A stretch of 64,000 nt of DNA from Quercus robur. Lineage: Eukaryota > Streptophyta > Magnoliopsida > Fagales > Fagaceae. The stretch's first letter is position 1. Every line of letters begins with the position of its first letter. The translations under genes were made by a program, and so were the position numbers. Where the stretch lies: the NCBI RefSeq assembly GCF_932294415.1, contig NC_065535.1, positions 11,998,282 to 12,062,281 of the forward strand, read 5' to 3'. Below are positions 49,785 to 59,714 of this stretch, piece after piece. A model generated the notes under the pieces. That model was not told the origin of the DNA. It saw only the letters and a list, made by a program, of their open reading frames with translations, and made no database searches.

Positions 49785-50785
49785 ATGGACAGTGAAGTGA
49801 GTCATCAGCCAAAGCTGGAACGATCAAGGACAAGGTGGACACCATCCCTCGACAAGATATTTGCGGACTTGGTTGTTAAGCATATACAACTAGGGAACAG
49901 ACCCAACAATGTTTTTGACAAGAAAACATGGAATCTCATTCGCGAAGAATTTAATAACCAAACTGATCTTAACTTCAATAACAATCAATTGAGGAAGCAC
50001 CTGGATGTTCTGCGGACACGCTTCTATAATCTGAAATCAGCTCTTGATCAAAATAATGACTTTGCTTTGGATGATTCGTGTTGCATTGGGTTTGACCTGT
50101 GGGAAGATATTGGGGTAACATTTCTTTACTTCTGGATCTTCCATTTTTGAATATCTTATTTTGAGTTTCTGATAGATTTCACATATAGGCACAGCCTAGG
50201 CCTGAAATGGTCAAAGTCAAGGACTGCCCAATATATGAGCAGCTATGTGTAATATTCACAGATTCGGCGGCTGAAGGGAAATATGCACAATCCAGCCACT
50301 ATGAAGAGTTGGACAAGTCTGCTGGAATAGATAATGCAGGATTGCATTCATGTCAGGATGGTGGAACCCCACTTTCTGCAAACCCATCATCATTGAAACC
50401 TGCGCAAGGAATCATGTCATCAGCGGAAAGGACAATGAAGAATAATGCGGAGAAAAAAAGGAAGCGTCCATCTGAGACACACTCTTCTTCGGGTCAAAGC
50501 CGAAAGGATCAAGAAATAAATAATGCTATGGCAGAAGCCATGTTTGAAATGGTTGCTGCTTTGAAGTCTAGGGCAGTTGCAAAAGCACCTAGTGATGAGA
50601 GATTTACCATCACTAATTGCATTAGAGCACTGGACGAGATACAGGGCATTGATGAAACTCTCTATTTTGCTGCATTGGACCTCTTTGAGGACCCCAATTT
50701 AAGGGAAACATTCATCTCTCTGAAAGGCAACAACATCCGGTTGACATGGTTGCAAGGGAAGTATGGTAAAACAGCCTGCAGTTAG
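49785..50785 (+). CDS. Myb/SANT-like DNA-binding protein, L10-interacting-MYB type
   Basis: A probable nuclear DNA-binding regulator. Two coding exons, 49785-50114 and 50189-50785, are joined over a 74-nt GT-AG intron in phase 0; total 308 aa. The N-terminal Myb/SANT-like domain (about residues 16-85: RTRWTPSLDKIFADLVVKHI, then NNVFDKKTWNLIREEFN, QLRKHLDVLRTRFYNLKSAL) is followed by DSCCIGFDLWEDI. A polar linker carries a basic nuclear-localisation candidate EKKRKRP (198-204). The C-terminal helical region (CIRALDEIQGIDETLYFAAL, then FEDPNLRETFISL) is the conserved tail of the family. Family members include LIMYB, which binds ribosomal protein L10 in the NSP-interacting-kinase pathway, and many uncharacterised proteins related to the MYB-like partner of PIF/Harbinger transposases. 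The specific role here is unknown. Frame intact, codons ordinary. Confidence 0.92.
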
Positions 50786-51600
50786 TTTTGGGGACTGTGC
50801 GACTTTTTGGCTAATTTGGGAAATGTAAATGTCAGTTTTAGTATTATAATTTTGCTCTAGTGAACTAGATTGTTCATAATATGTTTTCTTTTTTGTGGGG
50901 AAATAGTTTGTTTATAAATGCTGCTAATCATATTTTCTGTTATAGTTTGGTTCATAATTAGTTTCATGATTCATTGATTGGACTAACTCTGTGCAAGCCC
51001 TGTGCAACCTGTGGGCTGTAGATTTTGGAATTGAACTTATGCAACAATAGGTGTTGTGGCATTAAGATGGAATTCGTATACTTCTCACACAAATAGAAAC
51101 TGGCTAGTTTCTGGTTTGAATTGACATACGCTCTTAGCCCTTTATAATGAGTGCATAAGCAAGTGCCACGGCTACCTTTTTTAGCCTCTGCTTCCTCAAA
51201 ATGCGTTAACGCAACATAATGTGCACGAATATGGTGCAATGGTTTGAGTGCAGCCTCCACCAATATATTCACTTCCAATTGTAGCAATTTTTTTCCTTTC
51301 CAAATATAAGTATAATGCTCGTATTATTGAAACCTGAATTTTAAGATAATCTTTTGAATATTTATCATTTTTATTGCATTTTAAGAGCCTATATCTCTAA
51401 TTTTTAATGGCTGTTTTGTTTTTATTATTCAGCCCAAAATGATAGAATTTGGCCCAAATAGAATAAAACTCATACTTTTCAATCCTAAAATTAAGAAAAA
51501 CAAACAATTTGTGAGCTCAAACTGAAAAATGATTTTAAGGCCCAATTAGTTCAAAATGGACTGAATGGACCAAATTAGATTGAATGGACCGAAATGTTAT
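50786..51600. other. 3' flank of the Myb/SANT-like gene, no other gene
   Basis: The first 100-200 bases are probably 3' UTR. A frame on the - strand at 50964-51287 has no recognised domain. No repeat identified with confidence. Confidence 0.5.
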
Positions 51601-51718
51601 GTTGATTTAGCTTAACTGGTAAAGTCTCTAATGGTTGTATAAGAGATTTGGAGTTCAATCCCCGCCTACATCAAAAACTGATTGGCGTCTTAGTTTGATA
51701 ATAAAGAGCTATTATCAA

Positions 51719-53200
51719 CAAGGTTGTTAAACCCGGACCGGACCGTACGGTCCGATCGGAAAACCCAGGAACCGTTCAGATTCACGGTCCATTTAAGGTA
51801 AGGAACCGTTCCATGCAAAAAAAGCATGGAACCGTCCGGACCGCGGTCCGACTGTCCGGGTCTGTGAACCGTGACCGGTTCACACGGTTCGGACGGTTCC
51901 CTTGTTTCAGCCTTATTTATTTATTTTTTTTCCCCTATACGGCGTCGTTCCACCTTTTTTTTTTAACCCTCTCTCAAAAATCACTCTTAGACTCACTCTA
52001 AAACCCTCTCTCAATCACTCTCAATCCTCACTCATCTCTGCCTCTCTCAAAAATCACTCTCAATCCTCACTCTCTCAAGTCTCAATCACTCTCTTGTCTC
52101 TGCCTCTCCCTTGTCGCCGTCGCACTGTCGCAGCTCAGCCCAGATTTCTTCCTCAATCCTCACTCTCTCAATCACTCTCTCCCTCGTCGCCATCGCACTG
52201 TTGCAGCTCAGCCCAGATCTCTTCCTCACTCTCTCAAAGTCTCAATCACTCTCTCGTCTCTACCTCTCTCCCTCGTTGCCGTCGTAGCTCAACCCAGATC
52301 ACAGCTCACTCTCTCACGCTTATCTCTGCCTCTCTCCCTCGTCCCCGTCGCAGCTCACTCTGTGCCTCGTCGCCGTCGCCGTCGTTGGTACTTTAATCTG
52401 TTTTTACTTTGTTAATATTTGCAAGTTGATTGTGGATGATGATATAGATTTGAAGTGTTGGTGTGTAAATTGATTTAGGTCAATTGAAAATTGATTGTGG
52501 ATGATGATATAGATCTGAAGTGTTGGTGTATGTGAAGACAAGGCTTGTGATATTATTGTAATTGTGAAAATTGATTTGGGTCAATTGGTGTTTCTGTCTG
52601 CCAAAATTACTTTGTTGTGTCTGCAACTTCTTGTTGCATGTTTTTTTTTTTTTTTTTGTATTTTTTATTGCTGTTGGTTTCAATAATATTTAAATTATTC
52701 TCAAATCATTTGCCCCATTACTAAAAGCAATCTCAACATAATTGAAATCCCAGAATTAACATAGCATCTGAATATGCTAGATTTCAAATTTACTTAACTA
52801 CAGCTATCAGACCACATATTAATAAAAAAATAAAAAGAGAAGAAGAAAAATGACCCTCAAGAATAGAACAGGTGGACCATGGACCTGTTTCAAAATGAGT
52901 TCAGTGATAGAACAGGCAGACGCCTTATAGTATCTTAACTAGCTTTTCTAAATGTGTATTGTATTTTTGTAAGTTTTATGTATTTTTTAGAAATAAGCTT
53001 TTCTAAATGAATTAGGCTATTTTAGTTAATTTTTCTATTTTTTTTATTAATTTAATGTTTTTATATATATATTTAAAATAATTATTAAATTAATTATGAC
53101 GTCATCACGGTTCGACCCCGGTTCGACCTCGGTCCAACCTCAAAACCCTTGAACCTCTCCCTTTTACGGTTCAATGAACGGTCCGGGTCTGAAAACCTTG
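51719..53200. mobile_element. Non-autonomous hAT-like element, 1482 bp
   Basis: The left end CAAGGTTGTTAAACCCGGAC and the inverse of the right end, CAAGGTTTTCAGACCCGGAC, form the TIR. Perfect 8-bp flanks ATTATCAA lie at 51711-51718 and 53201-53208. Subterminal regions are full of CGGACCGTACGGTCCG-type palindromes on the left and GGTTCGACC repeats on the right. There is no transposase. The GC-rich pyrimidine segment at 51955-52390 is described separately. An element needing transposase from elsewhere. Confidence 0.92.
51955..52390 (+). repeat. CT-rich, UTR-like repeat block inside the hAT-like element
   Basis: Degenerate repeats of CTCTCAATCACTCTC alternate with a unit containing CCTCGTCGCCRTCGCACTG, then GCAGCTCAGCCCAGAT and CTTCCTCA, seen at about 52108, 52187 and partially at 52275 and 52335. 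It keeps a + frame open (51902-52396) with Ser/Pro-rich content, but the pattern looks like a plant 5' UTR rather than a protein. A polymerised captured gene fragment is possible; unproven. Confidence 0.6.
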
Positions 53201-53236
53201 ATTATCAAGAGTGAACATCATAGGTTGAAACTCTCT

Positions 53237-53570
53237 AAAAAAATAATATTAATAAATGCTATGTTTTAGCTTTTAGGATTTGACTTAGCTCCAGTACTTT
53301 TTTAATTGGACATGTCCTTCTATTTTAAATATACAATGGCAAATGGTAGTAAGTTTTAATCTCTACATTTTATTTAATTAATGAATGATGAGGTAGTTTC
53401 TCATTAAAACAAAATGAGATTCGTTAAAAAAGTACTGGAGGTTAGTCAAACTCTAACTTTTAAATATTATAATGTCTTTCTCTTTAATTAAACCTTTATT
53501 TTCTTGCTTTTTTCCAACATTGTTTTCCTTTTATAAGTTTTGCACCTTAAAAAAAATTGATAAATAGGAA

Positions 53571-53601
<31 letters not shown>

Positions 53602-54145
53602 AATGAATTTCAACTTATAAAGAAGACAGTAATTCACTAACTATATTATAAATAGCAATTTAAAGAAAAAGAGAGAAAAAAATTCAGATTATAATATTAA
53701 AAAAATAATTTTAATAAATGCTATGTTTTAGCTTTTAGGATTTAACTTAGCTCCAGTACTTTTTTAATTGGACATGTTCTTCTATTTTAAATATACAATG
53801 GCAAATGGTAGTGAGTTTTAATTTCTATATTTTATTTAATTAGTGAATGATGAGGTAGTTTCTCATTAAAACAAAATGAGATTCCAGTTAAAAAAATACT
53901 GGAGGTAAGTCAAACTCTAACTTTTAAATATTATAATGTCTTTCTCTTTAATTAAACCCTTATTTTCTTGTTTTTTTCCAACATTGTTTTCCTTTTATAA
54001 GTTTTGCACCTTAAAAAAATTGATAAATAGGAAATATATATATATATATTTTAATGAATTTCAACTTATAAAGAAGATAGTAATTCACTAACTATATTAT
54101 AAAAAGCAATTTAAAGAAAAAGAGGGAAAAAAATTCAGATTATAA
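53237..54145. repeat. 462-bp direct tandem duplication
   Basis: The block from AATAAATGCTATGTTTTAGC, through TTAGCTCCAGTACTTTTTTA, CAATGGCAAATGGTAG, AAAATGAGATTC, TTTTCCTTTTATAAG and ATTCAACTTATAAAGAAGA-like sequence, occurs at 53237-53698 and again at 53699-54145. Copies differ at scattered bases and in TA-tract length. No coding content seen. Confidence 0.9.
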
Positions 54146-54284
54146 TCGCAAGGGTAAGATAAAATTATAATGTGGTTTAGATTGTTTTTGATAGGACGGG
54201 AAATTTCCCTCTTCGATCCTCTTGATTATAAATATAAGATTGTAGATTGGATGGTAGGTGAGGTCTTAGATTTTGATAGAAACG

Positions 54285-54440
54285 ATATAATTTTAACTTA
54301 TGGCATTCGTTCTATGATAATTGCTTTTTATCTTCAACTCAAGATACCAATTGGTTTTTTATGTAGACGGGGTTTGAACTCCAATATCTTATTTGACGAT
54401 AAAAAACTTAATCAATTAAACTAACTTGAACCAACAAGTT
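54285..54440 (-). mobile_element. tRNA-derived SINE, same family as 51601-53240
   Basis: On the - strand: TTAGTTTAATTGATTAAG (A-box region), TTGGAGTTCAAACCCCGTC (B box), then AAAAACCAATTGGTATCTTG, AGATAAAAAGCAATTATCAT and GAACGAATGCCATAAGTTAA. It is colinear with the split copy and includes the point where the hAT-like element inserted there, so it acts as an empty-site control. Confidence 0.8.
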
Positions 54441-54940
54441 CTTAGATTTAAGACCCACCACACCATATGCATTTATAACTTGCCATTCAAAAAATTATTG
54501 GCAAGATTAAATGCATTTAAAAAAAAAATTAATAATTGGTAACAGAGGTTATGATGACAGATGACCCTTATCTGTGTTTTCCGAAAATGCAAATTGTAGT
54601 TCTATTAAATTTATTGCCACCTGATTCTTGATGTGATCAAATGCTTTTGTTTGGTATGTGTAAGAAAGAATCATAGAGCTTTTGTTTGGCGTGCGTGAGA
54701 CTGAGATAGAATTTTAATTTTTAAAGATTACAAATGGAATAAAGATGGAAACCACATTAAATTTTCTTCCATTTTCAAGGCTATCTAATGAATTGCACCT
54801 AACACGTATTCTTGCGTTTCCAAAATTGCAATAAGCGCTTTTACTTGTGCCATCGTGCCTGTGTGTGTGTGTTTTTTTTTAACAAAAAATTAATACCTCA
54901 AATCTTTGTGCCAGGCCTTCGGCATAAATACCCCATACTA

Positions 54941-55243
54941 ATGGTGATTCTTCTCATCTCATATTTTCACACAATGCTTCTTGTAATTGTACATATAGGC
55001 ACAGCAACCCCTGTCTCCCCAAACCCACCAAGGAGAATAAGGTCCTTGAAGACCAATTCTTCAAAGCAAAATTCAACTACGATGTCCAACAATATTGGAT
55101 CAATGATTTACCAGAATATATTCGTGCTTCCAGAATTATTAAATCTTAATTTGAATGGCATGTCCACAACCTCCTCTCTCTCTCCCTTTTTTGTTTTTGT
55201 TTTTTTTTTTTTTTTTTTTTTTGTGTTTTCTTTGTTTTTGTGA
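54941..55243 (+). CDS. Doubtful small ORF with signal-peptide-like start
   Basis: From ATG 54941 the frame gives 100 aa. The first 24 residues (MVILLISYFHTMLLVIVHIG, then TATP) look like a signal peptide or signal anchor. They are followed by a polar basic stretch PPRRIRSLKTNSSKQNS and a segment without known motif. The last third is encoded by a poly-T tract (FFVFVFFFFFFF), which is unlikely in a real protein, so either the true gene splices out before about 55190 or the frame is chance. No known signalling-peptide motif (CLE, IDA, PSK, RALF, CEP) was found. Not recognised. Confidence 0.15.
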   Translation: MVILLISYFHTMLLVIVHIGTATPVSPNPPRRIRSLKTNSSKQNSTTMSNNIGSMIYQNIFVLPELLNLNLNGMSTTSSLSPFFVFVFFFFFFFVFSLFL

Positions 55244-56876
55244 TTCAGTGATTAAAGTTTTATGAATCCATTTTTCTTCTTTCATTTCTGGTAAAACTTT
55301 CTTGCAGTATTAACCAATGTATGAGAAAAGTGAGAGTAGAAAACCGCTCATTGTCTCTCTCTTTCTCAAATAGTAAATTTCTATATCTTAATATAGATAT
55401 AAGAAGAAAAAAAAACTTACAAAATAATGATATATAACACATAGTTTCTCCGCCAATTCCTTTAAGTCTGTCCTCTCGGGGATAATATTTGCATCTTTTC
55501 TTAGATGCAAAGAATGAATCAATTTAGGATGGAAAAACAAAATGTTCAGCCTTTTTTTTATTTATTTTTTTTAAATCGAAAAGATGAGTTATTATACTCA
55601 ATCAAACCATAGATGTAGTAGGTTGATTGGAAGAACTTTTTTGCCTTCTTAGGCCCAAAACCAATTGAAGTTTAGATTCCCCACTTACCCTTTCCAAATA
55701 CTTCATATAGGAATTCTATTGAGATAGTTTTTCTTAGTTTTTGGTAATTTCAGTTGCATGGTTCTGAGACTAGCATAAGCTTGAGGATCTGTTAGGATTA
55801 TATCCTCCAAGAATTTGTAGCACCTTTTTTTTAAAATTTTTACTGAGGGGTCAAAATTACAAATTGAATTCTGGTTTTTATCCTAGTTCAAACAATCAAT
55901 TAACCATCATGTTATGTTGCTAACTAACTGTTTGATGCTTAACAATCAATTTTCAGCACTCAGGCAAAAAATAGCAGGCACCAAAGGAAATCCACATACT
56001 TGGTTCCTCTACCAGTGTGGATTATGGAAATTATCCCCTGCTAGGGTTGGTATGTCCTAAAACTCTTGACCAAGTCCTCTTGTTTGTAATTTGCTATGTT
56101 ATTCCATTTCTTGCTTATCATGTCTTTGACATAGACTACGTACACTACAGGCTAGTATTTTTATTTTGAAGTATTTTATAATTTTTATTGTTTTCACATG
56201 TCTAACATTCATAATTTGCATTGATCAACAGAAAATAAATTTTCCATTCCTTGCTACTCTTAATAGAGCTTTGTGTCTTGCTTTACTTGTCTTGTCTCGG
56301 TCCAGGACCTTCAGTTTGTTTGCAGAAAAGCCAAACAAGTCTGTTGAAAATTTGTTCAGACATTAGCATTTTTCTTTCGTGTGTTGCCAAAATTATATAG
56401 CTATCTTTTTTGGTTATTTTTTTTAAGGCTGCAATCAGTATAATATTATTATATAAAAAAAATCAGTATAATACTGCCATATAAATTGAAGTAAAGAGAG
56501 GACTTAGAAAACCTAATCTCATGAAGTCCCCGAAGTACCTGAAGATCACAAAAAATAAACTAAAATAATATTCAATGAAAAGCATCCTCAATCTGCTTGG
56601 TTCTCGAAAGACACTCAACCTTGTTACCATAAAACGTATGTATATTTCTTCAATTCAATGTTTATTATTAAATCATTTGCCTTTGAATTATGACATTATA
56701 TATGCTAAGTGCTTAGAATTTGCCTCACCTTTCTCTTGAATAATGCAGAATGCACGATCTACATTGTCTCTGTGCTATAATCTATATAGTGTCTTCTTGA
56801 TTTAGACCAATAAATTAATTTTGTTTCTATTTTTTTTTTTTTCCCAGAATTGAAGATTATCGTACTTTTGCTCAAG

Positions 56877-57045
56877 AGTGTAGATGAAATTCAATAATGT
56901 TCTTTAAATCAAAGGGCTTGCCAAATCTTTGAAGGTGCAATAAGCCCGGAAATTCTGGAAGAATGTAGATGACATTCAATAATGTTCTTTAAAATCTAAG
57001 GGCTTGCCAAATCTTTGACGGCGCAATAAGCCCGGAAATTCTAGA
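56877..57045. repeat. 85-bp tandem duplication
   Basis: TAGATGAAATTCAATAATGT, then TCTTTAAA, AGGGCTTGCCAAATCTTTGA and GCAATAAGCCCGGAAATTCT occur at 56881 and again 85 bases later, with a few substitutions. No gene found in it. Confidence 0.85.
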
Positions 57046-57770
57046 CGGAAGGTCAAATTGAACAAATGAGGGAGCATGCCAAACTCACACACCTAAAAAA
57101 AGTTATACTCACTTAAATACCACAAAAGTTTTGAAAATTGTCGTAAAATTTTATGTATTATTAGTCTTATTACAAAAGATCATGTATTTGTACTGTTGTA
57201 CCAAGTTTTTGTATGTAAAAATCATGTTGAATGTAAGTAATCTATGATATAAAGCATGTTACTAGAATTAATCCAAGTTGAATGCATTTGGTCTTAACAA
57301 TCTTGTGCTCGGTTCAGTCTTCTTCTTAGCAGAGTATGAAATAACATGAGATAAATGTTTTTTTGATAAGTATAACATGAGATAAATGGTTTTTTTTTTT
57401 TGTTTGATAAGTATAACATGAGACAAATGTTGGGGCCAAAGTTTGTGAAATTAAAGACGAAGTAAATGTTAGATCGATATTCAAACAACAAATGTGTGGA
57501 AAACACTTTCTTTTCCTTGCATTATTTCCATTGCAAGCTGCCTCTAGGATACAGTGAAATCTACTTTTGACAAAGTTCCACAATTATCAATTGCCAAATC
57601 CTATTCACGAAACTACAGTAAGTCTTGCCCTAAAGTGAGAAGCGGGTACATTCTAATATTGTGTGATAAATAAGCCACACACTCATCGTACTTAGAAGTT
57701 TGAACAGTTTTCTGTTACTATTTCAGTATTAATGTGGAGGAGATGGTCATGAACTACAAATATATTTTTA

Positions 57771-57943
57771 GGGTCATGCTAACGAGTGTCCTAAGGGCAC
57801 TCATTAAGAATCCATTTTAGGAAAGTTTTGACATCATTTTTATGGGAAATGAAAAAAACTGTCAAAACATTAATTACTTTTTTTTCTTTTCCCATAAAAA
57901 CTTTCTTTAACTGAATTCTTAACGAGTGCCCTTAGCATTTCCC
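57771..57943. mobile_element. Foldback MITE, copy B of the GCTAACGAGTGC family
   Basis: The left arm GGGTCATGCTAACGAGTGTC and right arm AACGAGTGCCCTTAGCAT are partly inverse. It shares TTTTATGGGAAA, TGTCAAAACATTAATTA and CTTTAACTGAATTCTTAAC blocks with 35612-35794. Both copies keep the ACGAGTGCC ends, so the family is real. Confidence 0.7.
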
Positions 57944-58089
57944 TTTTAATAATACCACCAAAACTTAGAACATAAACCATCTTATTGGTGAGGTTGACAG
58001 GGCTGTTATTGGAGGCAAAACTGGGCCTAAAAGCTTCATACGCTTTAATTAGTATCATTAGAGCTAGAAACGTAATTCATTAGGGCAAC

Positions 58090-58830
58090 CATTGGAGAAC
58101 TGGAAGTAGAAAGTCAGTGAGAATGTGGCATGATAGGTGGCTACTAACACCATCTATGTACCGAGTTGTATTCCCAAGAAATTTTTTTCAAGAAGCTGTG
58201 AAGGTGAGGGAATTAATCAATGAGGTTCAAAGTGATGGAATGAGGACTTGATAGATATGGTGCTTATGCGTCATGAAGCTGAATAAATAAAAAAGATTCG
58301 TCGAAGCAACTCACTCCTGAAGGACAAGCTAATTTGGATTGGTAATTGACAAACACTTATTCATGGTCAAAAGTACATATAGGGTTGGTTTGAGCATGAA
58401 ATCTGCAAGCCATTGAGGAGAAAGCTCAAATGGTGAAAGAACGTGATCCTTTTGAAGAAAACCATGGAAGATGAAGTCAAGAGTCTTGTAGCTCAGTGGC
58501 ATTGCCTGGTTTCTAATATGAGGAGAACAAGGGTTCAAATTCCAACCCCACCCCCTCGTAAAAATTGAATATTAAAAACAACTGTGGAAGATGAATGTGG
58601 CAAATAAAATCAAGATGTTTGCCTAGTGAAGTCAGGTGTGATGCATGCCAATGAGATAAGGAATCCACTTCTCATGCACTGTGAGGTTATGAGAAAGTTA
58701 GAGAGGTGTCAGTAGTTTTTTTGATGGGATACAACGGAGACTCACGCAACAGGTGAACTTTGTGAATGTGTTTTGGGATGTGGTTGATAACATGGTGAAT
58801 AGGGGCCGGAGCTGACGTTTACCATTGCAT
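58090..58830 (+). pseudogene. LINE ORF2 fragment (RT tail and zf-RVT), second element
   Basis: The + strand reads WHDRWLLTPSMYRVVFPRNF, FQEAVKVRELINEVQSDG, then shifted fragments GQANLDW-like, WKMNVANKIKMFA, CDACQ, DKESTSHAL and GYEKVREV. This order matches the RT C-terminus and zinc-binding RT-associated region of plant L1 elements. Stops replace conserved Trp and Arg codons, and frames shift several times. It differs in sequence from the 37255-45240 LINE, so it is a separate element. Contains the SINE at 58476-58584. Confidence 0.7.
58476..58584 (+). mobile_element. tRNA-derived SINE inserted in the LINE fragment
   Basis: Flanked by perfect 11-bp duplications TGGAAGATGAA at 58465-58475 and 58585-58595. 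The A box is in CTTGTAGCTCAGTGGCAT and the B box is AAGGGTTCAAATTCCAACC, with an A-rich 3' tail. Removing it restores the LINE reading WKMNVANKIKMF. Length 109 bp. Confidence 0.88.
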
Positions 58831-58839
58831 AGAGAGTGT

Positions 58840-59714
58840 GGGACCAGTGAAACAAGATCCAGCATAGGAGAAAACTAATGATGCAACACATAACTCAGCA
58901 AGTGCCACATAAAATTTTGACAGAATTCCAACAAGCCAAAACCATGAATAAAGGCCAAAGAAATAGTGAGATAGATCCCTCCATGGCAGCTTGCACAAGA
59001 TTTTCAAGGCTCAATGGCAGCTTGCACAAGTAAAAAGATAAGAACGGTTCATGACACCAAACATAAATAAGTTGTGGCAATTTTTCAAGCTTTGCATTTC
59101 AACAGATTATCATGGAAAGTGATATTCTTTCAACCATCCAAGCACTGAAGCAGAAAGAACTGACGAAGGCTTTCAAAGATTTCAGGGGTGCAACATATCC
59201 CATATAGGCAAATATGGGGAACAAAGTGGCCCATGCTTTGACCAGACATGCCTCGAGGATTTAGGGCTTGGATAGAGGTGCTTTTGGAGAAATATTTAAC
59301 CCTAAAACTCCAAATTTCTCATGAATAACACTATATCTTCTTTATGTGTAATAAAAAAAAAAAAAAAAGGACTAGAAAACTAATCATTGTACTAATAGAA
59401 ATTTATTAACTAAAAAATGGCAAATCTTCTAAACTATGTTCAATTCGTGCAAAGCAGTGAAACATCACAATGAAAAAAACATTTACCTCAATCCACAAAA
59501 GTTCATACAAATTTAAAAAGATATGCAAAATTTGTTTAAGGTGGCTGGGTGGAACAAAACTGCTGTGTTAAGGTTCATATGGAACCCCTTTGCAAGTGTT
59601 GGTTCTTTTTGGGTGGCAGGAGTTAAGGCAGATATAAATAAAAAATAGAAAGGTATACCAAACTAACCAACTTGAATAAGGAGGCAGTATATACTCATCC
59701 CTTCTAGAGAAAAA
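58840..59714. other. Intergenic, 3' flank of DPH5, no gene
   Basis: Includes a short direct repeat of ATGGCAGCTTGCACAAG at about 58984 and 59020, and an A-run at 59349-59366. The last 100-200 bases before 59715 are probably the DPH5 3' UTR. No coding family recognised. Confidence 0.5.

Larger units (their letters stand above)
51601..53240 (+). mobile_element. tRNA-derived SINE interrupted by a hAT-like element
   Basis: The left part (51601-51718) has the A box TTTAGCTTAACTGGTAAAGT and B box GGAGTTCAATCCCCGCC, then AAAAACTGATTGGCGTCTTA and GATAATAAAGAGCTATTATC. The right part (53209-53240) continues GAGTGAACATCATAGGTTGA, then AACTCTCT, and an A-rich tail. Joining at the TSD restores about 150 bases colinear with the copy on the - strand at 54285-54440, so the split is real. 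Confidence 0.85.
54441..58089. other. Intergenic, no confirmed gene
   Basis: Contains a doubtful small frame (54941-55243), poly-T tracts, an 85-bp tandem duplication (56877-57045), a small repeat with GATAAGTATAACATGAGA at 57366-57424, and a foldback MITE (57771-57943). No known protein family recognised. Confidence 0.5.

Noticed and set aside
51902-52396. 164-codon Ser/Pro-rich open frame
   Set aside because: Encoded by degenerate CT-rich repeats inside a transposon; composition keeps it open, no domain seen.
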